DNA of 64,000 bases from contig CM041465.1 in NCBI GenBank assembly GCA_023213395.1, forward strand, positions 119,171,741 through 119,235,740, in the 5' to 3' direction. The notes beneath the pieces are model-generated. The model made no database searches, was not told where the DNA came from, and saw nothing but the letters and a program-made list of their open reading frames with translations. This DNA comes from Cycas panzhihuaensis. Taxonomy: Eukaryota; Cycadophyta. The translations under genes and the position numbers were made by a program. Positions within the stretch are counted from its first letter, which is position 1. Every line of letters begins with the position of its first letter. This document shows positions 25,440 through 35,826 of the stretch, piece after piece.

Positions 25440-26200
25440 GTACAAATGTGAAAAGTATATACATGACATAGATGATACAACTTATGGGATTAGATGTTTA
25501 GTTAAAAAGTCCAAACAATATAATCACTCTTGGGGTTATACAAATTATAGGGATAATTAAGAGGAATTAAAATCATTAGATAAGCATCTACTACAAGGAT
25601 GGTAGAGGTGATGAACCAAGAAGATATCATAACACGTGTAGAACCTATGAGAATCATGGAGATTATGAAAGAAGTAGATATCACAAAATGGGTAGTAGCT
25701 ATAGGGATCATGTAGACTATGAAAAAATAACTAAATACTATAGGGTAGGTAACATTGATTCTCACTTGAGAGAGAGAGAAAGACAGATATAGAGAAAAGA
25801 GTTTAGATTCACATAATTATAGGAAGTATAAATGGGATAAAAGGAGGCATCATAAAAACAGGAGTAGAAGAGCATTTTCTAGAAGAAATAATGGTGAATC
25901 AAATTGTAGATCAACTAATATCATTTGCATGAACTACAATTCAACTTTGAAGCACCATAATGGTGTGGAGTAGGCATAAAAACAAAGGCAAAAATTGGAT
26001 TTAGTATGCAAATCTTGTATATGCCTTCAAAGAAGAAACACTTATATAATAAAACACAATTATTCTCCATGTTGTCCAAGAACTCAGAAGCCTTTTTATA
26101 GAGTGTATTATTGTCATAATTGAAAAAGGGAACATGAACACTATTCAAGTGAATCTAATGCAGGTGTTTCCAATGTTAGGAGGAATGATCTAGTTTATCC
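25440..26200 (+). pseudogene. Basic, zinc-finger-like remnant of level-1 element
   Basis: Read on the + strand with small frame changes, 25500-25920 is extremely rich in Arg, Lys, Tyr, Asp and His (for example HNYRKYKWDKRRHHKNRSRR). A possible decayed knuckle follows near 26100-26150 (YYCHN-x-KREHEHYSSES, compare C-x2-C-x4-H-x4-C). Such a basic tract plus knuckle is usual for the C-terminus of gag. The - strand frames 25502-25765 and 25921-26148 are shadows of this region. Confidence 0.4.
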
Positions 26201-26279
26201 AAAACATATACATAGGTCATCATGTTCATAGTCTATATATATATTCTACTGAACATGTAAAGATACCATTTGGATCAAA

Positions 26280-26980
26280 GAAATTTCTTTAAATATTAAT
26301 CAAAAGATGAATGGATTTATTTTACTTATTTCCAATGCGGGTCAAATCAAATATGAGTTAGGATCTATGACATGGTTGTTATGGCAACGATCATGAATAT
26401 GACTCTTGTCCTACCTTCTTTGGATCATACCTCTTTTTGGGTCAATCTAAAGTTTATAAGTCAAGAAACTTATTCCATCATATCATGGAACTCCTTTAAG
26501 GTTTTGAATTATATGGATTCTTAAGATTATTATTTTCTTTGTGACTTCAAGGATCTATTTGACTAGTTCCATTTTATTAATACTTTAGAATATTATACTA
26601 AAATAAAAGAGCTTTTATCAATGTTTTATGAAAAATATAAACCCTTGAAATTGGATCCTATGTCTTTTTCAAAGACCACATACTACATAGTAGAAATATT
26701 GACCTTACTAAAGCAACATAAGGTTTTATACTTCACTCGCATAAATTCTAGAGTTATTAAAAATAGCCTTCCTAGTTTTGTTCCAAAACTAAGGTGTCAT
26801 ATAAAATATTGAGCTCTAAGATACACAACATCTATTGAACAATTTAAACCTACCTTAGTTTCTAGAATGCAAAAGAAAGAGAATCCCTACATTGCTCTTC
26901 ATTTAAGATGAAGTAGAGGAATTCCTTCAAATGCTATGTTGTAAATCACTAGAAAGGGAAAGATATTGATGGTAAGAAAA
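26280..26980 (+). other. Level-1 body, decayed and unassigned
   Basis: Fragments such as QKMNGFILLISNAGQIKYE near 26305-26360 can be read but do not form a recognisable domain. The 63-codon frame at 26621-26812 has no recognisable motif. No RT or protease signature was found here on either strand. Confidence 0.4.
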
Positions 26981-26987
26981 AGTTAAA

Positions 26988-27420
26988 GAAAGGAAGTTTT
27001 CCTATGAGTCCTCACAAAAATTCACATTTACTGAAAGCCTTGGGGTTCCCATCCATAACAAAAAAAATTACATTATAGTAGGGGAAACATATGGCAATGG
27101 AATCTTGAGAGCTTTGCATAATAAATTTCCAAGCATATTTTCCCATTCAACTCTAGCATCAAGAAGAGTTAGTTCCTTTCAAAAATATTAGAATAGGTTG
27201 GCTATATTGATTATATTGGAGCATTATAAAGTGATTTTTATTTGTATCTATGATTGAAACATGGCAAAAGCGGCATGGAAGAAACATTTTGAAGGTTTCA
27301 AGAAAACTATCAATCTAAATAGAGAAAATTCTTTGCAACTTAATGACATACCCTTGGTCGAGGTATGCTCACTCATAATTCTCATCTTTGGTTTCACAAA
27401 GCTTACTTCATTCTTTAGGA
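26988..27420 (+). pseudogene. Unrecognised coding-like stretch
   Basis: One reading frame runs for about 140 codons with only two stops. It includes YIIVGETYGNGILRALHNKF and AAWKKHFEGFKKTINLNREN, a mixed amino-acid composition that looks more like real protein than the AT-rich surroundings. I do not recognise the family. It lies between the gag-like region and the PPR fragment of the same element, so it could be decayed pol or a second piece of captured host gene. Confidence 0.35.
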
Positions 27421-27939
27421 TTTAACATAGGAATTATTATTAAGGAAATGGAAGTAGATAATACATTCAAATGTGAGAAGAGAGTTTTTGATATAATGAA
27501 TGAGACTATCATATAATCTAAGGCTAATAAGAGTTTAGGTGCTAAGAACACTACTAGTACATATAATATATATTTTAAGAAGCATAGCAATGGAAGATCA
27601 TATTAATAAGCAAGAAAATAATCACATGGTAATAAAATCATTAGAGAATGAACCACATGTAGCAGAGTAGCATAGCATTGGAAATGCTCTTTCAATAGAA
27701 GTCATCATGGAGTCTAATAGAGATGCAAGATTAAAAGTGAGGTGGAAACTAATAGGTGGGGCTTCAATTTGTAGCAAATGATATTGAGGATAAAATTTGC
27801 ATAATTAGACTATTTAAGAGAGGTATTATGAACAATAAATGCATGCCACTTCATTAGTAGTTTACCATATGGATATGATATTCATGGTGATGTGAGGGGT
27901 GTGCTTAATTCTAAGACAAAAGAAATGTATTGTAATTGC

Positions 27940-29140
27940 CCAAGAGCTTCTAAAGAATGCCTTATAAAGTAGGCTATGCTAATAAGTTAGAGTCTAGTAG
28001 CATAGTACAAGGAGTAATTGGAAAATTATTGTGTTCTAGCATTTAACTATTTTAGCAAGGTGTTTGGATTATTGTAGGAGAAATAATGGTATCAACCAAA
28101 TATTGAAATATACACACAACTTTTAGTCATGCTTGATAAGTGTAGGTAACCCAAGTAATCATATTTATATTTCCAATTGATGTATGAAGAGGGTTATAAT
28201 CTAATTGACAAAGTCTATATTGCACTTATTTATACTTATAAGTGGAGCAAATGTTTTTTAGAAAGCATTTACTATTATCGATAAAATAAAGGTTGCTCCT
28301 TATTGTCATCCTAATATATCTACCTATACCATGTTTATAAAGTCTTGCACAAAAGCTACTCACTTTGGTTATGTCAATAGGTTATTTTTTGAAATGTCAT
28401 GCACTAAAATCAAGCCCAACATTATCACATATAATAGTACAGTTGATGGATATGGGAAAATGGGTATATTTGAAGAAATGAGAATTGTCTTCTCATACAA
28501 GGTAGAAATTAGTTGTACATATGATGCGTGAACATAAATTATGTGCTTGGTGCCTTGGTAGTAGAGGTTAGATTGAGATGATAGAACAATGGTGTGGGAA
28601 GTTTTGGTGCATTAGGATTCATCTTGATATATACATACATTCATACTATGATTAGGTCATATGGAAAATAAGTTTTATATAATAACATGATTATTGTAAT
28701 GGATAATGTGTAGAAAACTATTTCTCATGGAGTACTATCACATACAATATTGTTATAGATGTATTTAGGAGTGTGGGCAACATTGATAAGATGGAGTATA
28801 TTTATGATCTAATGAAATCTGAAGATGTTAAGAAAATTTCTATAACTTATTACTCTCTTGTAAATGCCTATGGTAAAGTAGGCATCTTTCATAAGATTGC
28901 AAAAATTATATGACATGCTAAAAATTTCTAATATAGGTCCTGATACTCCACTTTTTTAATTTTATAATTGATGCCTACCAAAGGGCTAAAGTTTTGGCAG
29001 AAATAGAGTAGACTCAGATAAATGAAAGATAAAGGATGTAACCCTAATAAAATAACATGTACTACAATGATTTAGGCCAACTTAAGTCAAGATGTAATAG
29101 AAAAGGATCAAGAGCTAGAATATAGAATATGGAATATTAA
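27940..29140 (+). pseudogene. PPR-protein gene fragment inside level-1 element
   Basis: Successive P-class pentatricopeptide motifs can be read on the + strand across several frames. They include WYQPNIEIYTQLLVMLDKCR (about 28080-28150), the open frame 28331-28531 with KPNIITYNSTVDGYGKMG, ITYYSLVNAYGKVGIFHKI near 28845-28905 and a last repeat to about 29100. P-class PPR proteins bind organellar RNA. The order and spacing of about 35 residues are as in a chloroplast-type PPR; from memory it resembles the Arabidopsis EMB2750 group, which was not checked. Stops and frameshifts make it dead. No intron-like interruption is obvious, which would fit capture of a processed transcript. Confidence 0.7.
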
Positions 29141-29449
29141 GTAAATTAGGCATTAAAACATTGTTCCATTGAAGTTCTTAATCTAAAGAAAGGTAAATCT
29201 TTGGTTTAACATATGGATTACATTATTTCTTATTTAACAAATTTAGAAATAGTCAAATTCTTAATTACTTTGCATATTCAATTGAAACAATTGAGGATAT
29301 ATTGTAATTTATGATATGGCACCTACTTAAGACAACATTCTTGGATAGACTTAAAAAGAAGATTGTTTGATTGAGTTTCATGTGGAGTAATATGCATTTA
29401 AGGAAAATTTTATATAGTGTCTTAAACACCCTTAGTCCCTGAGGCTTTA
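29140..29449 (+). other. 3' end of level-1 body before its LTR
   Basis: AT-rich, with no coding content seen. The exact LTR start and polypurine tract could not be fixed; the sequence common with copy A begins at 29450. Confidence 0.4.
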
Positions 29450-31093
29450 TGTAGTTATCATTTCATACAACTCCTATAGTGTTTCCTACCTTCATATTGC
29501 CTACTACAAGTTGGTCAAAATCTAGATATCAAAGTCAAAGTAACAATGTTGGTTAAGGGAGTAATGGTTGTTCTCTAATTTCTCGCCTATTCTTTAATGG
29601 TATTCTCTTACATCTCTTTATAATTATAGACATTATAGCTCAAAGCATTTTGTATATACCATGATGGAGATGCAAGCTTAGATGGATATAACTCTAAATC
29701 TTTTCCTCTAGATTTGATCTCTTTTGGAATGTATTGAATAGTTAAGGAGGACATTCATAAGCATCAAGTTGATTTAAAGTTACTAGAGGCTCTTATTCAT
29801 CGAGAGTTTAGACACAAAACAAGCTCTTAAATTTTATGTACTATTTTTTACAATACTTTGTTTTTACACAATGGAAGAAAATGTATTGAATTGATCATAT
29901 TAAAGGCTATAAAGACAACTCAATGTCAAGATACTTGGGAGAGTCAAAGGAGAAATTCTTTGTATATTTTTTATTTTATCAACTTGCTAGGGGTTAATAG
30001 AAGTAAGGGGGTAATGTAACTCACTTTTTGGCCCTTGCTTAAAAGTGTTCAAGTTACTAATAAGCTTGACCTTGATGGCTCATATATACATCACTCCTAT
30101 ATTAGGTAGATTTAACTAAGAAAGCTAGCATTTAAAGTTATGGTATTTTTCAAACAATTTGAAGTCAAAGTTTATTATAGATGATCCTCTTGTAGAAATT
30201 GAGTTTCCAAGATTTTATATGTATAATATGGGCAAATTGCTCTTAGAAAGAAAGTAGTAACATCATGTATTAACAAAATAGGAAAAATAAAATAATAAGA
30301 ATAAGTAAAGGAATGACTTAATTTACAAAGAAAATAAGATTATAAAATGAAATATAAAAAAAATAGATTATAGTATAAAGGATGTCCAATTTTTATTAGG
30401 TTATTTTCCTCAGTATTTCACTATGTTTCTTATTAATGAGGATGCAGAACAACTTAGAGTAATCTTCACCATGATCTTTATCATACTTTCAACTTTAAGG
30501 TTTCAAATGGATATTATGCCATTGAAAGATATTAAGAGACTATTTTTCAAGGGTAAATTTATGCCATATAGTTATACCTTAAGTATTGGTCATCATGGCT
30601 TTGTAATAGCCACATAAAGTATAGTAACTAATTAAGGGAGGCCATTGAATATTATGGTTATTGATATACCTAGTTTCAATGAAGTCTCCCAATTATTAGA
30701 GGATAGAACATAGATTCTCGTGGGGGTGGAAATGGCATTTTTATATAATTATAAAGGAAATTATTGATGATTAATTACATAACATAAAAAGGGGTTTTAC
30801 AAAATCATTTGAGTGAGGCTATAAAGAAGGAGAGCATAAATATATAAAGGTGGGAATTTTAGTAATAGTTTTTCCTTAGGTGGTCATTATAGGCTTCATG
30901 TTATGTCTCTTTTATCTTTTCTCTTATATTTCTCAAATTATATATGATCTAGATGAGAACTTTTATATTTTAGAAACTACTAAATCTTTAGTAAGCACAT
31001 CTATTATCAAAGATATTATAAGTTTTATATATTAGTTTATACTAGGAAGTCATCATATGTAGTATATTTGTGCTCCACTACCTCTTTGTAATT
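29450..31093 (+). repeat. Left part of level-1 3' LTR, copy B
   Basis: It matches copy A (1-1646) nearly perfectly and 20826-21960 more distantly. It is interrupted by the level-2 copia and resumes at 62172. The frame 30423-30617 is the counterpart of 991-1173 with a different N-terminus and is not credited as a gene. Confidence 0.7.
31089..31093. repeat. Left target duplication TAATT of level-2 copia
   Basis: TAATT precedes the LTR at 31094 and recurs exactly at 62167-62171 after the right LTR. It is a 5-bp duplication as expected for a copia integrase. Confidence 0.9.
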
Positions 31094-31454
31094 TATTAAA
31101 GAGGGAGATTAAAATAAATATTATGATGCACAATCAAGCAACCTGAGTAGACAACATATGGATAAGTGGAAAACCCCTTGGGGGAAGAAAAACCACCTCA
31201 CAAATAGTAAAATAATATTATTAAAGTGCATAATACATCAAATTTCTAGGATCGTCATTCCCTCCATCTCTCTTTCCACCTCTCTTGTTTCTAATAAGAG
31301 TAGCAATACAAGAACATTGAAATGGATAATGGCCCATTCAATGGATTTTAATGATATCCGTAATAATAATAATAATAATAAACTATATGAACTATCTCTT
31401 TATTATAAGATAACATTATAACTTTTTATTAATATGATAATATTAATTCTAACA
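31094..31454 (-). repeat. 3' LTR of level-2 copia
   Basis: 361 bp, related to 61798-62166 with clear divergence (roughly one base in eight by eye). On the + strand it begins TATTAAAG (the terminal TG has decayed to TA) and ends TTCTAACA. It contains an (aat)n microsatellite near 31360-31380. Confidence 0.9.
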
Positions 31455-31463
31455 TCCTTCTTT
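31455..31463 (-). other. Polypurine tract of level-2 copia
   Basis: AAAGAAGGA on the - strand abuts the 3' LTR, where plus-strand DNA priming would start. Confidence 0.6.
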
Positions 31464-32099
31464 AATATTATCTTTAATACAAAGAGAAGGAGAAGAATGA
31501 TGAAGGCTTCAGTATATCAATCCCTCTTTGATAAAGACTTTAGCAACCTTTAGTAACTCACATAGTTTGACAAACTTATATTCAGTTAAAGAATTTATTA
31601 GTATATTTATAACTTGTAAGTCTATAGGATAATAAGAAAGATTAATAGTAATGTTATTAATAAGATTTCGAATAAAATATTGATGTAATTTGATATGTTT
31701 CATTGAAGAATGAGCCACAAGGTTAGTTGCAATTATAATAGCTCCTTAATTATCTACTTTTATTTAAATAGAAGATGCAAAAAATAAACCAAGTCTATTT
31801 AATAGTGATTTTATCCATAAAGATTCATTACTAGATTCTATTAATGCATGATATTTCACTTCAGTTATGGATAAAGTAATAGATATCATCTTTCTAATCA
31901 TCCAAGTGATAAGCAAAAATCAAAAGGAAAATATACTTAGTTGATGATTTTCATTCGTTAGAGTAACATGCCCAATTGAAATCAATATAATCTATTAACT
32001 TAATATTAGAGTTAGAATATTTATAAGTTAGGCCATAATAAATAATACCTTAAAGATATCATAAAATATATTTGATTGCTTTCTAATATGATTCATATG
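31464..32099 (-). pseudogene. Level-2 copia RNase H part of pol
   Basis: Read right to left: SYESY...AIKYIL at 32095-32050, LIESSNESLWIKSLLNRLGL near 31860-31800, then the open piece 31509-31718 with HSSMKHIKLHQYFIRN. These are the connection and RNase H segments of copia pol, which continue the RT half that ends at 56119. The DN-x-x-AI motif is damaged. Several stops are present. Confidence 0.8.
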
Positions 32100-32104
32100 A
32101 TCGT
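32100..32104. repeat. Left target duplication ATCGT of level-3 copia
   Basis: ATCGT stands before the LTR at 32105 and recurs exactly at 56114-56118. Removing the insertion joins the RT and RNase H coding parts of level 2. Confidence 0.92.
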
Positions 32105-32413
32105 TGAAGCAAGGATGGATCTAGGACATAAATCACTCATATGTACACAATGGCAATGGAGAATGAAAAAGAAGATGAAACAAGATATGAGAGCAAGCTT
32201 GAGGTGAGAATGAATAATGACTCCTCCTTGAGATTTCACCTTTATCATTGAGGGTGAGCATTAGGGTTAGGATTTTCCCACCTAATTACATGAACTTGAA
32301 ATTACATCTAAATGCACATTAAGTACATTTCATTAAAAGATTAATGCTAATAACATATCCTAAGGTCACATAATTAATCTACATAAATGACCTTGATACA
32401 TTAACCTCTTTCA
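32105..32413 (-). repeat. 3' LTR of level-3 copia
   Basis: 309 bp, about 10 percent different by eye from 55802-56113. Most differences are transitions. Confidence 0.9.
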
Positions 32414-32425
32414 ATCCCCCCCTTA
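32414..32425 (-). other. Polypurine tract of level-3 copia
   Basis: On the - strand AAGGGGGGGAT directly precedes the 3' LTR (TGAAAGAGG). Confidence 0.75.
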
Positions 32426-32890
32426 ATGGTGGAAGGTCATTTTTAAAAAATCTATTTTATGAGGTCTTCATTTGAGCCTCATTATTATATTGAAATTCTA
32501 AATGACACTTTTGTGAAAAAACCCTCATGGGGAATAAAAACCCATGAACTTTCTAAGATCTATAGCCCCTTTTATAAATCAAAATGGCTAAGGTGGCTCT
32601 TTGATGTAGCCTGATAGCCAAGTAGCTTAAATGTACAGCTTAATCTGCTAAGTCTCCATATACAGTTTGGTCATCCCCTATGCTCTTTTAGGTTTTCACA
32701 TGTTCTGATTTTCTAAAACAAGTACAACCTTTATCGCCCGTGCTCACATGGGATTTTTACAAAGAGGATAGAGAAAGACTTACTCTTATTCTTTCCCACC
32801 CACAAGCCGTTTTCACAAAGAGAATAGAGTATGATGATCCTATTGCCATCTTCTTTAATCAATCAAAGATGGAGGCCCTAAGGCTGAGCT
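32426..32890 (-). other. 3' untranslated part of level-3 copia
   Basis: Between the RNase H stop region and the polypurine tract. No coding content seen. Copies A and B differ here mainly around CTG, CAG and CG sites. Confidence 0.5.
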
Positions 32891-33600
32891 GCCTTTAAAA
32901 TTATTCAAACTTCACCCTTTGGAGCAGTTTGGTGAAGATATCAACCATTTGATCTACTGTGGGGTAGTAATCTAATTGAATTATACCGTCATGAACAAGT
33001 TCCCTAATCCTGTGGATTTTCATACTTATGTGTTTGGTACGATTATGAAATACAGGATTTTTCACTATGCAGATTGCTGATTGATTATCCACATGAAGAC
33101 TCGTAGGACTTGTTTAGGTGATATTCAATGTTTCCAATAATTTTATTAGCCATATCACCTCTTTACTGGTCTTAGAAATAGTAATATATTTAGCTTCAGC
33201 AATTGAATCTGCAACTATCTTCTACTGTTTGGATCTCCATGATATTGGTGTTGTTCCAAGAAAGGTTACATACCCAGACATAAATCTTTTAGTATCTTTA
33301 TCTCCTACAAAACCTGAGTCTATATATGCAAAAATCTTGAAGTCTGAATTAGGTTCATATAACAAACCATATTTGTTGGTCATCTTAAGGTATCTCAACA
33401 CTTGCACTTCTACCTGCCAATGATTCTGCTTAGGATTTGTCATATAACAAGCAAGAATACTAACAGAGTGTATAATATCTGGCCTTATATTGGTAGTGTA
33501 GATGAGACTACCTACAAGTTTCTTGTAGAGCATTGCATCTACCTCCCTAGTGTTACCTTCAGCTAAGAGTTTAGTGTTAGGATCCATGAGTAATATCACT
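32891..33600 (-). pseudogene. Level-3 copia RNase H
   Basis: The open piece 33222-33599 encodes LVGSLIYTTNIRPDIIHSVS, VLRYLKMTNKYGLLYEP and SGYVTFLGTTPISWRSKQ. The second piece, 32901-33092, begins with DNQSAICIVKNPVFHNRTKH, the hallmark end of copia RNase H. A frameshift or stop separates the two. This domain would cut the RNA strand of the RNA/DNA hybrid during reverse transcription. Confidence 0.88.
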
Positions 33601-34400
33601 GGTCAAGCATCTTCTAACTGAAACTTGGTTAGAAGATCATTGATGTATTTTTCTTAGGAGAGGAAAATTTTTCCATTCTTTTGTGTTACTTCAATTCCAA
33701 AGTAATATTTCATCAAATCAAGGTCAAATAATTCGAACGTTTTGCCAAGGTCCTTTTTCAGCTAGCTTATTGCACGTTCACTATTACCCATTACTAGCAT
33801 GTCATCTACAAAGATTATGAAATAAGTGACTTTATCCTTATGGTGCTTGATGAATAATGTTGTATCAATATCTTAATAGTCATAAACCTCGTATCCAAGT
33901 TGCGTCATCCTTTAGACAACTTGACAAACCAAGCACGAGGGGCTTATTTAAGGCCATACAAGGACTTTCTGAGCCTACAAACCTTATGCTCTTGACCTTC
34001 GATCTCATATCCTTCTGGCTCAGCCATATAAATTTCTTCTTTAAGATCTCCATTGAGAAATGTGGTCTTAATATTGAGTTGGTGGATTTTCTAACCCTGT
34101 TAAGTAGCGAAGGCCACAAGAGTTCTAATTGTAGGCCACTTGGTTGTAGGTGCAAAGACTTCAGTATAGTCAATGCCTTCCCTTTGTGTAAATCCTTTAG
34201 CTACCAACCTCGCCTTGTGTTTTTCAAGGGTGTCGTCTGATCTATATTTGTTTTTGAACACCCATTTATTTTGAACTATCTTTCTACTAAGTGGTAGATC
34301 AACGAGCTCCCATGTACTGTTCTTGATAAGAGATTAGTACTCTTCATTCATAGCATTTCTCTAAGCCATATGCTTTACAGCTTCTTAGTATGTTAAGGGC
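33601..34400 (-). pseudogene. Level-3 copia reverse transcriptase
   Basis: On the - strand the frames give KARLVAKGFTQREGIDYTEV (about 34225-34165), then DLKEEIYMAEPEGYEIEG (about 34050-34000), SLYGLK with APRAWF nearby, and the catalytic IIFVDDMLVMGNS at about 33820-33785. This is the standard copia RT series with FVDD in place of the usual YVDD. Frameshifts and stops are frequent, so no long open frame remains. Confidence 0.85.
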
Positions 34401-34900
34401 TCTTCATTAAGAGTAAGGTGCAGTTCTACTGGTTCAAGCTTAGTATATAATGATTCCTGCACCTTGCTCTATGGGAACTTCGAGTGCCAATTTTGCCCAC
34501 CTCATCTGGTCGTATGTCCTTATTGAGCTAGGGCTTCTTGAGATTCTCGAGTTGGGAATGATATCCTCATTTTCCTAACTTCTTGATTCTCATCATATTC
34601 GTTAAAATGATTATTTTGTGAGGAGGATGTTGATATGCATGAGGAAGATGGTCCTTCTACCATTGTTTTACCTTTGTCAACTGAAGGTGGAAAGGATGGT
34701 TCTTCTATAATGGCTTTGCCTTTGTCAACTCTATTATCTTCAAAAGATGGTGCTGGATGTGCACTTATTAGTTTAGAGTCACAACTTATATCCTCCAAGG
34801 CTCTATTATTAGCTTCCAACATTTGGAGTAATTTATGTCTGTCCCGCCCCCCACCCCCCCCCCCCAAATTTTGGAATCTGAACATCATACTTGATAATAT
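34401..34900 (-). pseudogene. Level-3 copia integrase-RT linker
   Basis: The frame 34520-34888 encodes a low-complexity segment rich in Glu, Ser, Pro and Asn, with two related repeats VDKGKAIIEEPS and VDKGKTMVEGPS. Such variable linkers lie between integrase and RT in copia polyproteins. A C-rich homopolymer tract at about 34843-34865 differs in length from copy A (about 5387-5397), which makes the reading frame here uncertain. Confidence 0.65.
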
Positions 34901-35826
34901 TATTGTAGTGGCATGAGGGTACTATAGAGTCTAATTTAAGTAACTAATCCTCTGTCTCCGCAAAAATGACATCTCTAGTAACGATGATTTTTGTTGTGAA
35001 GGTATGAAGACCTTATATCCTTTCTTATCTAGGTATCCAACAAATATGCCTTTAAGTGCCCTCAATGGAGTTTATTTCAATCTACATTCAGAATAACATT
35101 TAGAGCTAAAAAATTTAAAGTTGTGAACAATGGGAACTTGTCCTGACCACTTTTCATTAGGTGATTGTGTTTCCTTTAATGGGATAACAGCATTGATATA
35201 ATAAATAACTATCTAGATTACCTCATCCCATAAATAGGCACGTACATTTTTATATATTAACATAGCATGAGCCATGTTCATGATTGTCCTGTTCATTTGC
35301 TTGGTAACTCCATTTTGTTGTGGGGTACCTGCTACTATTGTTTGATGCTTAATGCCATTGTCTCGAAGGTAGCTTTCAAACTCATGTGAGGTATATTCGC
35401 CACCATTATCAGTTCGAAGACATTTGAGTTGATAACCTAACTCTTTTTTAGTGAGGGCTTTGAATTCCTTAATGTATGGAATGCTTCATCTTTCTTGTGT
35501 AAAAAAACTACCGATACTTTTCTAGTGAAATCATCAATGAAAGAGATGTAATATAGTTTTCCCTTTAGTGAAGGAATGGTCATTGGCCTGCACAAATCAG
35601 AGTGTGCCAATTATAATGGATGGCTCAATTTCCACTAACTTTTAGGAAAGGGTTGTCGATAAGATTTGGCAATAATACAAGCTTCACATTTAAAGAGCTT
35701 AGAGGAAAACTTTGGAAGGTTTGGAAAAGTATTAGAAAGATCTCTAAGTCTATCAATATGAACATGGCCCATACGAGCATTCCAAAGAGCTTCTGGTGAT
35801 AACATTGGATGGGTCAAGATGGAATT
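34901..35826 (-). pseudogene. Level-3 copia integrase
   Basis: Read right to left: MLSPEALWNARMGHVHIDRL at 35810-35750 (the GAG-pre-integrase H-x-R/M-x-GH motif), KCEACIIAKSYRQPF with the C-x2-C pair near 35660, YYISFIDDFTRKVSVVFLHK near 35545-35490 and an ELPSKMNRT-like stretch near 35310. The conserved E of the DDE triad is in that last part (NGVTKQMNR equivalent). Stops and shifts interrupt it. It joins in frame with the part at 52180. Confidence 0.8.
35822..35826. repeat. Left target site GAATT of gypsy
   Basis: GAATT precedes the LTR start; AAATT follows the right LTR at 52180-52184. One base differs, otherwise it is a 5-bp duplication. Confidence 0.8.

Noticed and set aside
28331-28531. 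Functional PPR gene
   Set aside because: Flanking repeats are in other frames with many stops, so only a fragment survives.
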